10,688 bases of DNA from a bacterium. GTDB taxonomy: Bacteria > Bacillota > Clostridia > Christensenellales > CAG-138. The stretch's first letter is position 1, and every line of letters begins with the position of its first letter. Positions 1 to 6,109 of this stretch are shown in pieces. Position numbers and translations under genes: made by a program. The notes beneath the pieces are model-generated. The model was not told the origin of the DNA. It made no database searches and saw only the letters and a list, made by a program, of their open reading frames with translations. The DNA is taken from positions 1 to 10,688 of the forward strand of contig JAQXRK010000252.1 in the NCBI GenBank assembly GCA_029218485.1, in the 5' to 3' direction.

Positions 1-126
1 ATTGCCCCTTGCTCCGGCCGGGCTATGGTCAACATAGTCCGTTGCCACACAGGACATGACGGCATCGTAGTTCTTGTTTTCATATCCTTCTTTGAAAAAG
101 CGATAGACGATTTCGATGTTTGTCAC
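1..126 (-). CDS. SnoaL/NTF2-like protein, N-terminal fragment
   Basis: Reading leftward from a GTG at 126, 42 codons run open to the window edge, so only the N-terminus is present. The peptide starts VTNIEIVYRFFKEGY and includes NYDAVMSCVATDYVDHSP. An opening helix followed by a D-Y-hydrophobic-D-H-S-P segment is typical of SnoaL-like (NTF2 fold) proteins, which include polyketide cyclases and many small proteins of unknown substrate. GTG 126 is preferred because GGGGGAGG (142-135) lies 8 bases upstream. An in-frame ATG at 237 would add 37 residues that do not look like the family. A weak promoter candidate lies upstream on the same strand (TGGACT, 17 bases, TATGCT). The family is inferred from a short fragment and the catalytic residues lie outside the window, so no reaction can be named. 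Confidence 0.6.
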   Translation of the reverse strand, partial: MTNIEIVYRFFKEGYENKNYDAVMSCVATDYVDHSPAGARGN

Positions 127-253
127 ATCCACAGCCTCCCCCGCATTTCGATAGCTCCCTTTTTCACAAAGAGCATAGCAGCAAAACACGAAAAAGTCCA
201 CCGCCCGCACAGGGGAACGCACAAAGAGAAATCGCATGACCTGCCATAGAATA

Positions 254-623
254 TCGGAAGAAGTCGACGGTTATCGATGGGCGTCGATCATCATCGCTGT
301 CCGTCGAGGAATATCTCTTCCTGTCATCGGGTGTCGGCAAAAGTCGGCTGTTATCGCTAAGTGTCGATCATCATCGCTGTCCGTCGAGGAATGACGCTGC
401 CTGTCATCGGGTGCCGATAAAAGCCGGCGGTTATCGCTAAGTGTCGTTCACTGTCGCTGCCTGTCGAGGAATATCGCTACCTGTCATCGGGTGTCGATAA
501 AAGACGGCGGTTATCGATGTGAGTCGATCATCATCGCTACCCATCGAAGGATATCGCTGCCTGTCATCGGATGTCGGCAAATGTCGCTCGATGCCGGAAT
601 TCGTCGATTGCTGTCGTGATTGG
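254..623. repeat. Phased 10-bp monomer array in 80-bp super-repeats
   Basis: The block consists of 37 consecutive ten-base monomers without a single length slip. All 37 have C at the second position, and 27 start with TCG. Monomers are ordered in sets of eight, giving four 80-bp super-units: 264-343, 344-423, 424-503 and 504-583. One extra monomer (254-263) precedes them and four degenerate ones (584-623) follow. Within super-units monomer identity is kept: the seventh is TCATCGGGTG in three copies with one change in the fourth, the third is TCGATCATCA in copies 1, 2 and 4, and the fifth is a TCGAGGAATA variant. Neither 10 nor 80 is divisible by three, and the frames carry stops, so the block is probably not coding. 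One helical turn per monomer would put every TCG on nearly the same DNA face. Function is unknown; a protein-binding array or a minisatellite are the main options. Confidence 0.93.
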
Positions 624-644
624 TTGCAAAATGCCGCCGGCTGT

Positions 645-712
645 GGGCAGGAGCTGCCCGCCGGTCGCCGCGACCGCCGAGGAGGGCCGGATCGCCGGGA
701 AAAGCGGCCCGG
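645..712. other. Stem-loop cluster downstream of the noc-like gene
   Basis: Three short hairpins lie between the array and the end of the noc-like gene. CCGGG (695-699) pairs with CCCGG (708-712). CGGTCG (662-667) pairs with CGACCG (671-676) around CCG. GGGCAG (645-650) pairs with CTGCCC (654-659) around GAG. They could end the leftward noc-like transcript, but none has a following T-run on the minus strand, so a Rho-independent terminator is not shown. Confidence 0.35.
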
Positions 713-730
713 AATCAACGGGCGGCTTTG

Positions 731-1600
731 TTATTCCCCGGCGGCGCCGCGGTGGCTGCGCGTCGTGCCCTCGCAGGCGCCTCGGCGGACCCTGACGAGC
801 ATGTCCACGCCGTCCTCATAGTCGGTTTGCAGGATTTCCACCTTCATGCCCACATCGCGCAGCTGCTCCGCGCCGCACTTCACGGAGTTCAGGAACAGCC
901 GGTAGTCCTTGAGCAGGCGCAGCAGCTTCGGCCGGGGCGCGGGCGTGACCTCCTCGATCATGCGCTGGATCAGCCGCTCCGTTTCCTTGACGTTGAGCGA
1001 TTTCTCCCGGATATCCCCAATGGCCTTGAGCTGCAGCCGCTCATCCCGCAGCAACAGTAGCGCACGCGCATGGCGCTCGGTCAGGCGCGCCTCCACCAGT
1101 ACCCGGCGCACGGCGGGCGAGAGATGCAGCAGGCGCAGCTTGTTGGCGATGAACGACTGGCTCTTGCCGAGCCTCGTTGCAAGCGCCTCCTGCGTGATGC
1201 CGAAGGTGCGCAGCAGCTGCCGGTAGCTCTCCGCCTCCTCGATGAAGTGCAGGTCGCGCCGCTGGAGGTTTTCGATCAGCGCCAGAACGGCGCTCGTCTC
1301 CTCGGTGGTGCGCTGCACGATACAGGGCACCTCGGCCATGTTCAGCATGCGGCAGGCGCGCAGCCGCCGCTCGCCCGCTATGAGCTCGTACGCGCCGCCG
1401 ATGCGGCGGACGATGAGCGGCTGGATCAGCCCGGCCTGCGCGATCGAGGAGGAGAGCTCCCGCAGGCCGTCCTCGTCAAACTGCTTGCGCGGCTGATTGG
1501 GGTTGGCAAGGATGCAGTTGACAGGCAGCATCAGCAGTTGGCGGTCCGGCGCCGACGGCTCCCGCCGCGCGGCGTCACTCTCACGATGGAACATGGGCAT
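731..1600 (-). CDS. noc: Noc-type ParB-family nucleoid occlusion protein
   Basis: This 289-residue protein has ParB/Noc architecture. The N-terminal CTP-binding domain holds GERR at 76-79 and ALIENLQRRDL at 107-117. A central helix-turn-helix lies near 135-158 (TQEALATRLGKSQSFIANKLRLL). The segments LTERHARAL (173-181) and REKSLNVKETE (198-208) closely match Bacillus subtilis Noc as I recall it, better than Spo0J. Noc is a CTP-dependent DNA clamp that loads at specific chromosomal sites and blocks division over the nucleoid. Bacillus Noc begins with a short amphipathic membrane-binding helix. Here the N-terminus (MPMFHRESDAARREPS) is charged and shows no obvious one, so membrane tethering is doubtful. 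Start ATG 1600 follows an AAGGGGG stretch 8 bases upstream. No parA or spo0J lies in the window. Its 3' end faces the 10-bp repeat array, a possible but unproven target. A general ParB-like or plasmid-type function is the alternative. Confidence 0.85.
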   Translation of the reverse strand: MPMFHRESDAARREPSAPDRQLLMLPVNCILANPNQPRKQFDEDGLRELSSSIAQAGLIQPLIVRRIGGAYELIAGERRLRACRMLNMAEVPCIVQRTTEETSAVLALIENLQRRDLHFIEEAESYRQLLRTFGITQEALATRLGKSQSFIANKLRLLHLSPAVRRVLVEARLTERHARALLLLRDERLQLKAIGDIREKSLNVKETERLIQRMIEEVTPAPRPKLLRLLKDYRLFLNSVKCGAEQLRDVGMKVEILQTDYEDGVDMLVRVRRGACEGTTRSHRGAAGE

Positions 1601-1836
1601 ACTCGCATCCCCCTTTTACAATTTCGGTTTCAGGATATCGGTGTGGTTCTGCGCCGGTATGCCGGTTTCCTGCCCGGTTGACAAACATCGAACCGATCCG
1701 GCAAAGGAAGCGAAAATTCCTCATCCGTCCGCAAAATGGACGGTCGTCAACCAGAAATCTCCATGCCCGCCGCGGGACATGAAAGGGAAAAACCTGCACA
1801 GACTATGCAAAAACGTGAATCCTTCGGAGGCGGATG
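1601..1836. promoter_or_regulatory. Divergent noc/LCP intergenic region
   Basis: This 236-bp spacer must hold the promoters of both divergent genes. The clearest element is an inverted repeat, CCGTCC (1725-1730) and GGACGG (1738-1743), around GCAAAAT. A TTGACA hexamer sits at 1678-1683 on the plus strand, but no good -10 box follows at 17-18 bases. A weak minus-strand pair is TTGTCA (1684-1679) with CATACC after 17 bases. I found no convincing promoter and no copy of the known parS or Noc-binding consensus. The GGAGG at 1826-1830 is the ribosome binding site of the plus-strand gene. Confidence 0.35.
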
Positions 1837-3165
1837 ATGCGAAAGAAGATAACCATTCTGGCCTGTGTGGCGGGCGCGCTGGCGCTGACCTGGGCGGTCA
1901 CGGGCCTGTACCGCGTCTGGACGCGGCCCGAAAGCGCCTTTGAAACACCGGCGCCCGTCGCCCGGACGGAGCGGCCGCACACCGACGCGGCATCTGCCGC
2001 GCCGAGCCCCACGCTCTCGCCGGAGGAGACGCTGCGCGAGCAGGCCGACCTCTCCTTCATGGACGGGCGGATCAACATCCTGCTGCTCGGCTACGACCAG
2101 AGCGCCGAGCGCGACGACCCGAACGACCCGCTCTACCGCAACGAGAGGAACAACTACCGCTCGGATGTGATGATGCTGGCCGCCGTCAACTTCCGCGAGA
2201 ACACCGTGCACCTCATCTCCATCCCGCGCGACACCTACGCAGCCATCTACAACACGCGCGGCCGTTGGAAGATCAACGCGGCGTTTGCCAAGGGCGGCGC
2301 GGCGGAGGGCGAGGGCTTCCTCTACGCGCAGAAAACGGTCGAGATGCTCATGGGCGTGCCGGTCGACTACTACGCGGGCGTGAACATGGAGGGGCTCAAG
2401 CGCCTGGTCGACGCGATGGGCGGCGTGGACTACGATGTGGACGTCAGGATCCGGCTGGACGGCCGCACGCTGGAGCCGGGGTTTCAGCACCTTGACGGGC
2501 AGCAGGTGCTGGACTATTGCCGCGCGCGCAAGGGCATCAGCACCGATGTGGGCCGCAACGACCGGCAGCAGCGCATGCTGCTCGCCATCTTCGACCAGCT
2601 GCGCCGGGAGAAGCGGCTCACGGAGCTGCCCGGGATCTATGCCGCCGTGAAGGACGACATCGCTACCAACCTCTCGCTCTCGCAGATCGCGGCGCTCGCG
2701 CTGTTCCTGACCCGGCTCGACCTGACGAGCTTCAAGCGCACGACGCTGGCCGGCGAGTACATCTCCAATGTCTACAACGCTTCCTACTACGTGCTGTACA
2801 ATAAGAAGCTTGTGCAGCTCGTGCAGGAGGAATTCGGCGTGACCATCACCCGCGATAAAAAATACGACGTGTCGACCGTCAAGCGGGACAAGGCGGCCGC
2901 CGAGGCAAAAAAGGCGGCCGAGGAGGCGGACGATCTCGCTTCCATGGCCGTGCTGCCCGCGGGGCTGTACGAGTCGGACACGCACGACCTCGTGGCGGAG
3001 GTGCATTTTCGCGCCGAGCGGCTCAGAAGCGTGGCGGAGGCCGGCGGCTCCGCCGACGCGATCCTCGAGGCGCGCCACCGGCTCAATCTGGCCGTAGCGG
3101 CGCTCTGCCGGGAGCAGGGATATCCGACGCTGCCGCACGCTTTCCGGATGCTTTCATTGGGGTGA
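1837..3165 (+). CDS. LytR-CpsA-Psr (LCP) family wall polymer transferase
   Basis: LCP enzymes are membrane-anchored and transfer lipid-linked polymers such as teichoic acids or capsule onto peptidoglycan outside the cell. The protein opens with a short basic stretch and one membrane segment (about residues 4-26), then a Pro/Ala/Thr-rich linker to about residue 65. The LCP domain follows: RINILLLGYD at 79-88, RSDVMMLAAVN at 109-119, SIPRDTYAAI at 129-138, GVNMEGLKRLVDAMGGVDYDVD at 182-203, and LDGQQVLDYCRARKG then DVGRNDRQQRML to about 249. The arginines and aspartates of the pyrophosphate-binding pocket are in place (numbering from ATG 1834). A lysine- and alanine-rich stretch (345-365) and a roughly 75-residue C-terminal extension of unknown role follow. 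Two ATGs are adjacent; 1837 lies 6 bases after GGAGG, 1834 only 3, so 1837 is preferred. It is divergent from the noc-like gene. The exact polymer cannot be told. Confidence 0.9.
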   Translation: MRKKITILACVAGALALTWAVTGLYRVWTRPESAFETPAPVARTERPHTDAASAAPSPTLSPEETLREQADLSFMDGRINILLLGYDQSAERDDPNDPLYRNERNNYRSDVMMLAAVNFRENTVHLISIPRDTYAAIYNTRGRWKINAAFAKGGAAEGEGFLYAQKTVEMLMGVPVDYYAGVNMEGLKRLVDAMGGVDYDVDVRIRLDGRTLEPGFQHLDGQQVLDYCRARKGISTDVGRNDRQQRMLLAIFDQLRREKRLTELPGIYAAVKDDIATNLSLSQIAALALFLTRLDLTSFKRTTLAGEYISNVYNASYYVLYNKKLVQLVQEEFGVTITRDKKYDVSTVKRDKAAAEAKKAAEEADDLASMAVLPAGLYESDTHDLVAEVHFRAERLRSVAEAGGSADAILEARHRLNLAVAALCREQGYPTLPHAFRMLSLG

Positions 3166-3233
3166 CGGGCGCGGGTGCGCTGCAAGCGGTGTTCTCTGCC
3201 GGGTTGACGGGCGGAAACTTCCTCCGGATTCCC

Positions 3234-3260
3234 TTGAAAATGACAATCAACTGATATACT
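3234..3260 (+). promoter_or_regulatory. Possible upstream promoter for lacI-family gene
   Basis: TTGAAA (3234-3239) and TATACT (3255-3260) are 15 bases apart, shorter than ideal. However, TG at 3252-3253 makes an extended -10 (TGATATACT), which tolerates a poor spacer. It lies just upstream of the stronger promoter at 3273-3301 and would give a longer leader carrying the operator. It may be a second start or a chance match. Confidence 0.35.
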
Positions 3261-3272
3261 AGTTGCCAACGC

Positions 3273-3301
3273 TTGACAGCAGCGTCAGAACTTGCTACAC
3301 T
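3273..3301 (+). promoter_or_regulatory. Sigma-A-type promoter of the lacI-family gene
   Basis: A perfect -35 box, TTGACA (3273-3278), is followed after exactly 17 bases by TACACT (3296-3301). The transcript should start near 3308, where the LacI-type operator begins, so a bound repressor would cover the start site. The leader to the ATG at 3359 would be about 50 bases. Confidence 0.8.
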
Positions 3302-3305
3302 ATTA

Positions 3306-3332
3306 CCGGAAACGTTACCGGCAACGTTTCCG
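3306..3332. promoter_or_regulatory. LacI-family operator, tandem/inverted
   Basis: Two near-palindromes with central CG lie side by side: GGAAACGTTACC (3308-3319) is extended by CC/GG to a 16-bp site with one mismatch pair, and GGCAACGTTTCC sits at 3320-3331 on the other register. The outer arms CGGAAACGTT (3307-3316) and AACGTTTCCG (3323-3332) form a perfect 10-bp inverted repeat around ACCGGC. A central CpG flanked by AA and TT is the hallmark of LacI/GalR operators, where the hinge helices enter the minor groove. The position at the expected transcription start points to autorepression by the gene that follows. Confidence 0.75.
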
Positions 3333-3358
3333 AACACTGCGAAAATGAGATTGCTGCC

Positions 3359-4366
3359 ATGGACGCCCGTATGACAATCAAAGAAATTGCCCGCCTCTCC
3401 GGCGTTGGTATCAGCACCGTTTCCCGCGTGCTCAACAAGCGGCCCGATGTGAACGAGGAAACGCGCGAGCGCGTGATGGAGGTCATCCGCCGGGAGGGAT
3501 ACGAGCCCAATACGAATGCCAAGCACCTCAAGCAGCTCACGAGCGATTGTGTGGCCGTCATCGTGCGCGGCATGAACAACCTGTTCTTCTCCGGCCTTCT
3601 CGAGAAGCTGCAGCCGGGCATCGAGCGCGCCGGATTGCAGTTTTTGCCCTACTATATCGACGAGAGCGACGATGAGGTCCTCGCCGCGCAGCGCGTCTAC
3701 GCCGAGCGGAAGGTGCGGGGCATCATCTTTTTGGGCGGCTGCCACACGGAGTGCGATGCGCTGCTGCGCGCGCTGCCCGTGCCGTGCGTATTTTCCACCG
3801 TCAGCGCCGCCACATGCCAGGCGCAGAACGTGTCCAGCGTCAGCGCGGACGACCGGCAGGGCGCCCGCCGCGCAGTGGATTATCTGTTCGACTGCGGCCA
3901 CACCGAGATTCTGGTGCTCGGCGGCGAAACGGGCGAGTGGAACATCGCGCGCCTGCGGTATGAGGGCGTGTGCGACAGCTTCCGGGCGCATGGGCGCATG
4001 CTCGCGCCGGAGCGGTACCTCGTTTCCTCGTTCTCCTTCAGCGGCGCGTATGAGGCCGTGCGCAGCTACACCGGCACACCGTACACCGCGGTGTTCGCCA
4101 TGTCCGACACCATGGCCATCGGCGCGGCCCGCGCGCTCGGCGATCTGGGCCTCAGCGTGCCGGAGGACGTTTCGATCATCGGGTACGACGGCATTGAGCT
4201 GGCGTCCTACTACGAGCCGGTGCTCGCCACCATGCGGCAGCCGCAGGAGACGCTGGCGGACAAGAGCGTCGAGCTGCTGCTCGAAACCATGGAGCAGCCC
4301 GGCAAGCACATCCTGCTCGAGACGGAGCTGATCGAGGGCAATTCGGTCGTGCGCCGGCAGGCATGA
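3359..4366 (+). CDS. LacI/GalR-family transcriptional repressor
   Basis: From ATG 3359 the protein has 335 residues, the usual family length. Residues 6-25 form the helix-turn-helix (TIKEIARLSGVGISTVSRVL), followed by NKRPDVNEETRERV. The hinge helix region is about 50-58 (PNTNAKHLK). The remainder is a periplasmic-binding-protein-like effector domain, ending with the typical FAMSDTMAIGAARALGDLGLSVPEDVSIIGYDG and a following MRQP. In this family a sugar effector changes operator affinity in the cytoplasm. It sits 84 bp upstream of the sugar transporter genes on the same strand and probably controls them and itself through the operator at 3306-3332. The start has only a weak ribosome binding site; ATG 3371 is an alternative. 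A TTG at 3263 would place promoter and operator inside the gene and is unlikely. The ligand cannot be read from sequence. Confidence 0.92.
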   Translation: MDARMTIKEIARLSGVGISTVSRVLNKRPDVNEETRERVMEVIRREGYEPNTNAKHLKQLTSDCVAVIVRGMNNLFFSGLLEKLQPGIERAGLQFLPYYIDESDDEVLAAQRVYAERKVRGIIFLGGCHTECDALLRALPVPCVFSTVSAATCQAQNVSSVSADDRQGARRAVDYLFDCGHTEILVLGGETGEWNIARLRYEGVCDSFRAHGRMLAPERYLVSSFSFSGAYEAVRSYTGTPYTAVFAMSDTMAIGAARALGDLGLSVPEDVSIIGYDGIELASYYEPVLATMRQPQETLADKSVELLLETMEQPGKHILLETELIEGNSVVRRQA

Positions 4367-4404
4367 GCCGCATGCCGCAAGAGCAACCCCCATTCCGGCG
4401 ACCT

Positions 4405-4420
4405 GCGCGGAGAACCGCGC
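4405..4420 (+). other. Stem-loop between lacI-family gene and binding protein gene
   Basis: GCGCGG (4405-4410) pairs with CCGCGC (4415-4420) around AGAA. The sequence after it is AT-rich (TTCGCATATATTATT) but has no T-run. The hairpin lies 16 bases upstream of the strong GAGGAGG ribosome binding site of the next gene. It could stabilise the 5' end of the transporter message or weakly separate repressor and transporter expression. No separate promoter is evident in the 84-bp gap. Confidence 0.4.
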
Positions 4421-4450
4421 TTCGCATATATTATTGAGGAGGAAAGAAAC

Positions 4451-5722
4451 ATGAAGAAAGCATTGGCAATCGTTCTGATGCTCGCCATGGTGTTTTCCAT
4501 GGTCGGCTGTGCCGGCAACAACGACAAGGGTTCCGTGTACTATCTGAACTTTAAGCCGGAAGCGGACGCTGCGTGGCAGGAGCTGGCCAAGCAGTACACC
4601 GAGGAGACCGGCGTTCAGGTCAAGGTTGTGACCGCGGCATCCGGTACGTACAACGAGACGCTGACCGCTGAGATGGACAAGAGCGCCATGCCCACGCTGT
4701 TCCAGTGCGGCAACTACGCTGCCCTGAACACCTGGAAGGACTACTGCTACGATCTGTCCAACTCCACGCTGTACAACGAGCTGAGCAACAAGGACTTCAC
4801 GCTCAAGGGCGAGAACGGCGAAGTGCTGGCCGTCGCGTACTGCCTCGAGTCCTACGGCATCATCACCAACAAGGCGCTGCTCAAGCAGGCCGGCTATGAG
4901 GTTTCCGACATCAAGGACTTCGCGTCCCTCAAGGCGGTCGCGGAGGACATCACCGCCCGCAAGGACGAGCTCGGCTTTGCCGCGTTCTCTTCCGCAGGCC
5001 TCGACGGTTCTTCCAACTGGCGCTTCAGCGGCCACCTCACCAACATGCCGCTGTACTATGAGTTCCGCGATGACGGCGTTGTCTCCCAGCCCGCGACCGT
5101 AACCGGCGCGTACCTCGACAACTACAAGAACATCTGGGATCTCTACATCAACAACAGCACCTGCGAACCCGCTGAACTGACGACCAAGACCGGCGACGAG
5201 TCCGAGGCCGAGTTTGGCGAGGGCAAGGCCGTGTTCTTCCAGAACGGTACGTGGGAGTTCGGCAACCTGACCAGCAAGTTCAACATGAACCCCGATGACC
5301 TCGTGATGATCCCGATCTACTGCGGCGTGGAAGGCGAGGAGAACTCGGGTCTGTGCACCGGCTCCGAGAACTACTGGGTGATCAACTCCAAGTCCTCCGA
5401 GAAGGACATCAAGGCCACGGAAGACTTCCTCGCATGGGTCGTGACCAGCGAGGCGGGCACGAAGATGATGGCCGAACAGTTCGGCGTCTGCCCGTTCAAC
5501 AAGGCGGTCCCGTCTGAGAACGTGTTCTGCAAGCAGGCGGATGCGTACGTTGCCGAGGGCAAGTACCCGGTAACCTGGGCGTTCACCGAGACGCCGAACG
5601 TGGACAACTGGCGCGCGGGCATCGTGGCCGCTCTGACCCAGTACACCGTCGGCGGCGGCAGCTGGGACGATGTGGTCAACGCGTATGTCAACGGCTGGGC
5701 CACCGAATACAAGAACCAGTAA
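4451..5722 (+). CDS. CUT1-family ABC transporter sugar-binding lipoprotein
   Basis: This 423-residue protein should be anchored outside the membrane and deliver a sugar, likely an oligosaccharide or glycoside, to the two permeases encoded downstream. Residues 1-19 are a lipoprotein signal peptide (MKKALAIVLMLAMVFSMVG) with the lipid-carrying Cys at 20. The mature part opens with SVYYLNFKPEADAAWQELAKQYTEETGVQVKVVTAASGTY, a typical start for family 1 extracellular solute-binding proteins. Near the C-terminal half, EAEFGEGKAVFFQNGTWE is the usual family segment of type (F)xxGKxAMxxxGxW. GAGGAGG lies just upstream of the ATG. Codon use is richer in AAC, AAG and GTT than in the neighbours, which fits high expression. 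It is followed by an unusual 387-bp spacer before the permeases. The substrate cannot be named. Confidence 0.92.
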   Translation: MKKALAIVLMLAMVFSMVGCAGNNDKGSVYYLNFKPEADAAWQELAKQYTEETGVQVKVVTAASGTYNETLTAEMDKSAMPTLFQCGNYAALNTWKDYCYDLSNSTLYNELSNKDFTLKGENGEVLAVAYCLESYGIITNKALLKQAGYEVSDIKDFASLKAVAEDITARKDELGFAAFSSAGLDGSSNWRFSGHLTNMPLYYEFRDDGVVSQPATVTGAYLDNYKNIWDLYINNSTCEPAELTTKTGDESEAEFGEGKAVFFQNGTWEFGNLTSKFNMNPDDLVMIPIYCGVEGEENSGLCTGSENYWVINSKSSEKDIKATEDFLAWVVTSEAGTKMMAEQFGVCPFNKAVPSENVFCKQADAYVAEGKYPVTWAFTETPNVDNWRAGIVAALTQYTVGGGSWDDVVNAYVNGWATEYKNQ

Positions 5723-5742
5723 CGCAAAACTTCGGTTTCCTT

Positions 5743-5771
5743 CCGTGGGCGGGCGTCACGCCCGCCCACGG
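5743..5771 (+). repeat. 13-bp perfect stem-loop after binding protein gene (palindrome copy 1)
   Basis: CCGTGGGCGGGCG (5743-5755) pairs perfectly with CGCCCGCCCACGG (5759-5771) around TCA. It lies 20 bases after the stop of the binding protein gene, preceded by a small AAAC-TTCG-GTTT hairpin (5727-5738). The following CTTATCTCC is only mildly T-rich. In transporter operons a hairpin here often protects the upstream message or partly stops transcription, so binding protein exceeds permease. A close copy occurs at 5959-5981, so this may be a REP-like element. Confidence 0.8.
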
Positions 5772-5885
5772 CTTATCTCCAAAGGGCTCCCGCCGGTTTG
5801 CGGACATCCGTGCCGGATACGCAGGCATGGCGGAGGAGCTTGAGGTCTGTCAGAAGCGGCATGCGCGCCGGTTTTGACGCCCCGT

Positions 5886-5954
5886 CCTGCAGCGGCCGGC
5901 TGCAGGCAAAGCCCCGTCACAGCAGAATCCCGTCAAAGCCACCGCTTTTGACGG
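5886..5954 (+). other. Two further stem-loops in the operon spacer
   Basis: CCTGCAGC (5886-5893) pairs with GCTGCAGG (5899-5906) around GGCCG. Then CCGTCAAAGC (5930-5939) pairs with GCTTTTGACGG (5944-5954) around CACC, with one bulged T. Both would form in the transcript between the binding protein and the first permease. No coding sequence resembling a known protein lies in 5723-6109, and no good promoter was seen there. Confidence 0.55.
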
Positions 5955-5958
5955 CCTG

Positions 5959-5981
5959 TGGGCGGGCGCGACGCCCGCCCA
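5959..5981 (+). repeat. 10-bp stem-loop (palindrome copy 2)
   Basis: TGGGCGGGCG (5959-5968) pairs with CGCCCGCCCA (5972-5981) around CGA. Apart from two loop bases and its outer end, this matches the core of the hairpin at 5743-5771. Two copies of one GC-rich palindrome within 240 bases of a single spacer suggest a small repeated element rather than two independent terminators. Confidence 0.75.
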
Positions 5982-6109
5982 TTCCTGAGCTGAAACGCAG
6001 CGGCGCTTCCGCCGAGGAATGGGCGTCCGCCAAACCGTCCGATGTTCTCACCCACCGCGCTGAAAACTCTCCCGTTACATCCATGCCATACAATGAAAAG
6101 GAGGCCGCA

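Noticed and set aside
254..623. CRISPR array
   Set aside because: Repeats are directly contiguous ten-mers with no unique spacers of regular length, and no cas genes lie nearby.
264..718. Repeat protein encoded by the array
   Set aside because: Periods of 10 and 80 shift the frame each unit, stops occur in the frames checked, and the open frames have no ribosome binding site or family resemblance.
1601..1836. Canonical parS or Noc-binding palindrome near the noc-like gene
   Set aside because: I searched by eye for the known consensus forms here and in the rest of the window and found no convincing match.
1747..3138. Antisense open frame of 463 codons opposite the LCP gene
   Set aside because: The plus strand encodes a complete LCP domain; the minus product is low-complexity Arg/Val/His/Leu-rich shadow sequence.
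3263..3358. Upstream TTG start for the lacI-family gene
   Set aside because: It would place the promoter and operator within the coding sequence and add 32 residues before a normally placed helix-turn-helix.
3083..5035. Large antisense open frame of 650 codons on the minus strand
   Set aside because: It lies opposite the repressor and binding protein genes, has a composition typical of antisense GC-rich DNA, and matches no family.
5798..6109. 104-residue N-terminal extension of the first permease
   Set aside because: The region forms strong stem-loops, lacks family features, and ATG 6110 has an excellent ribosome binding site.
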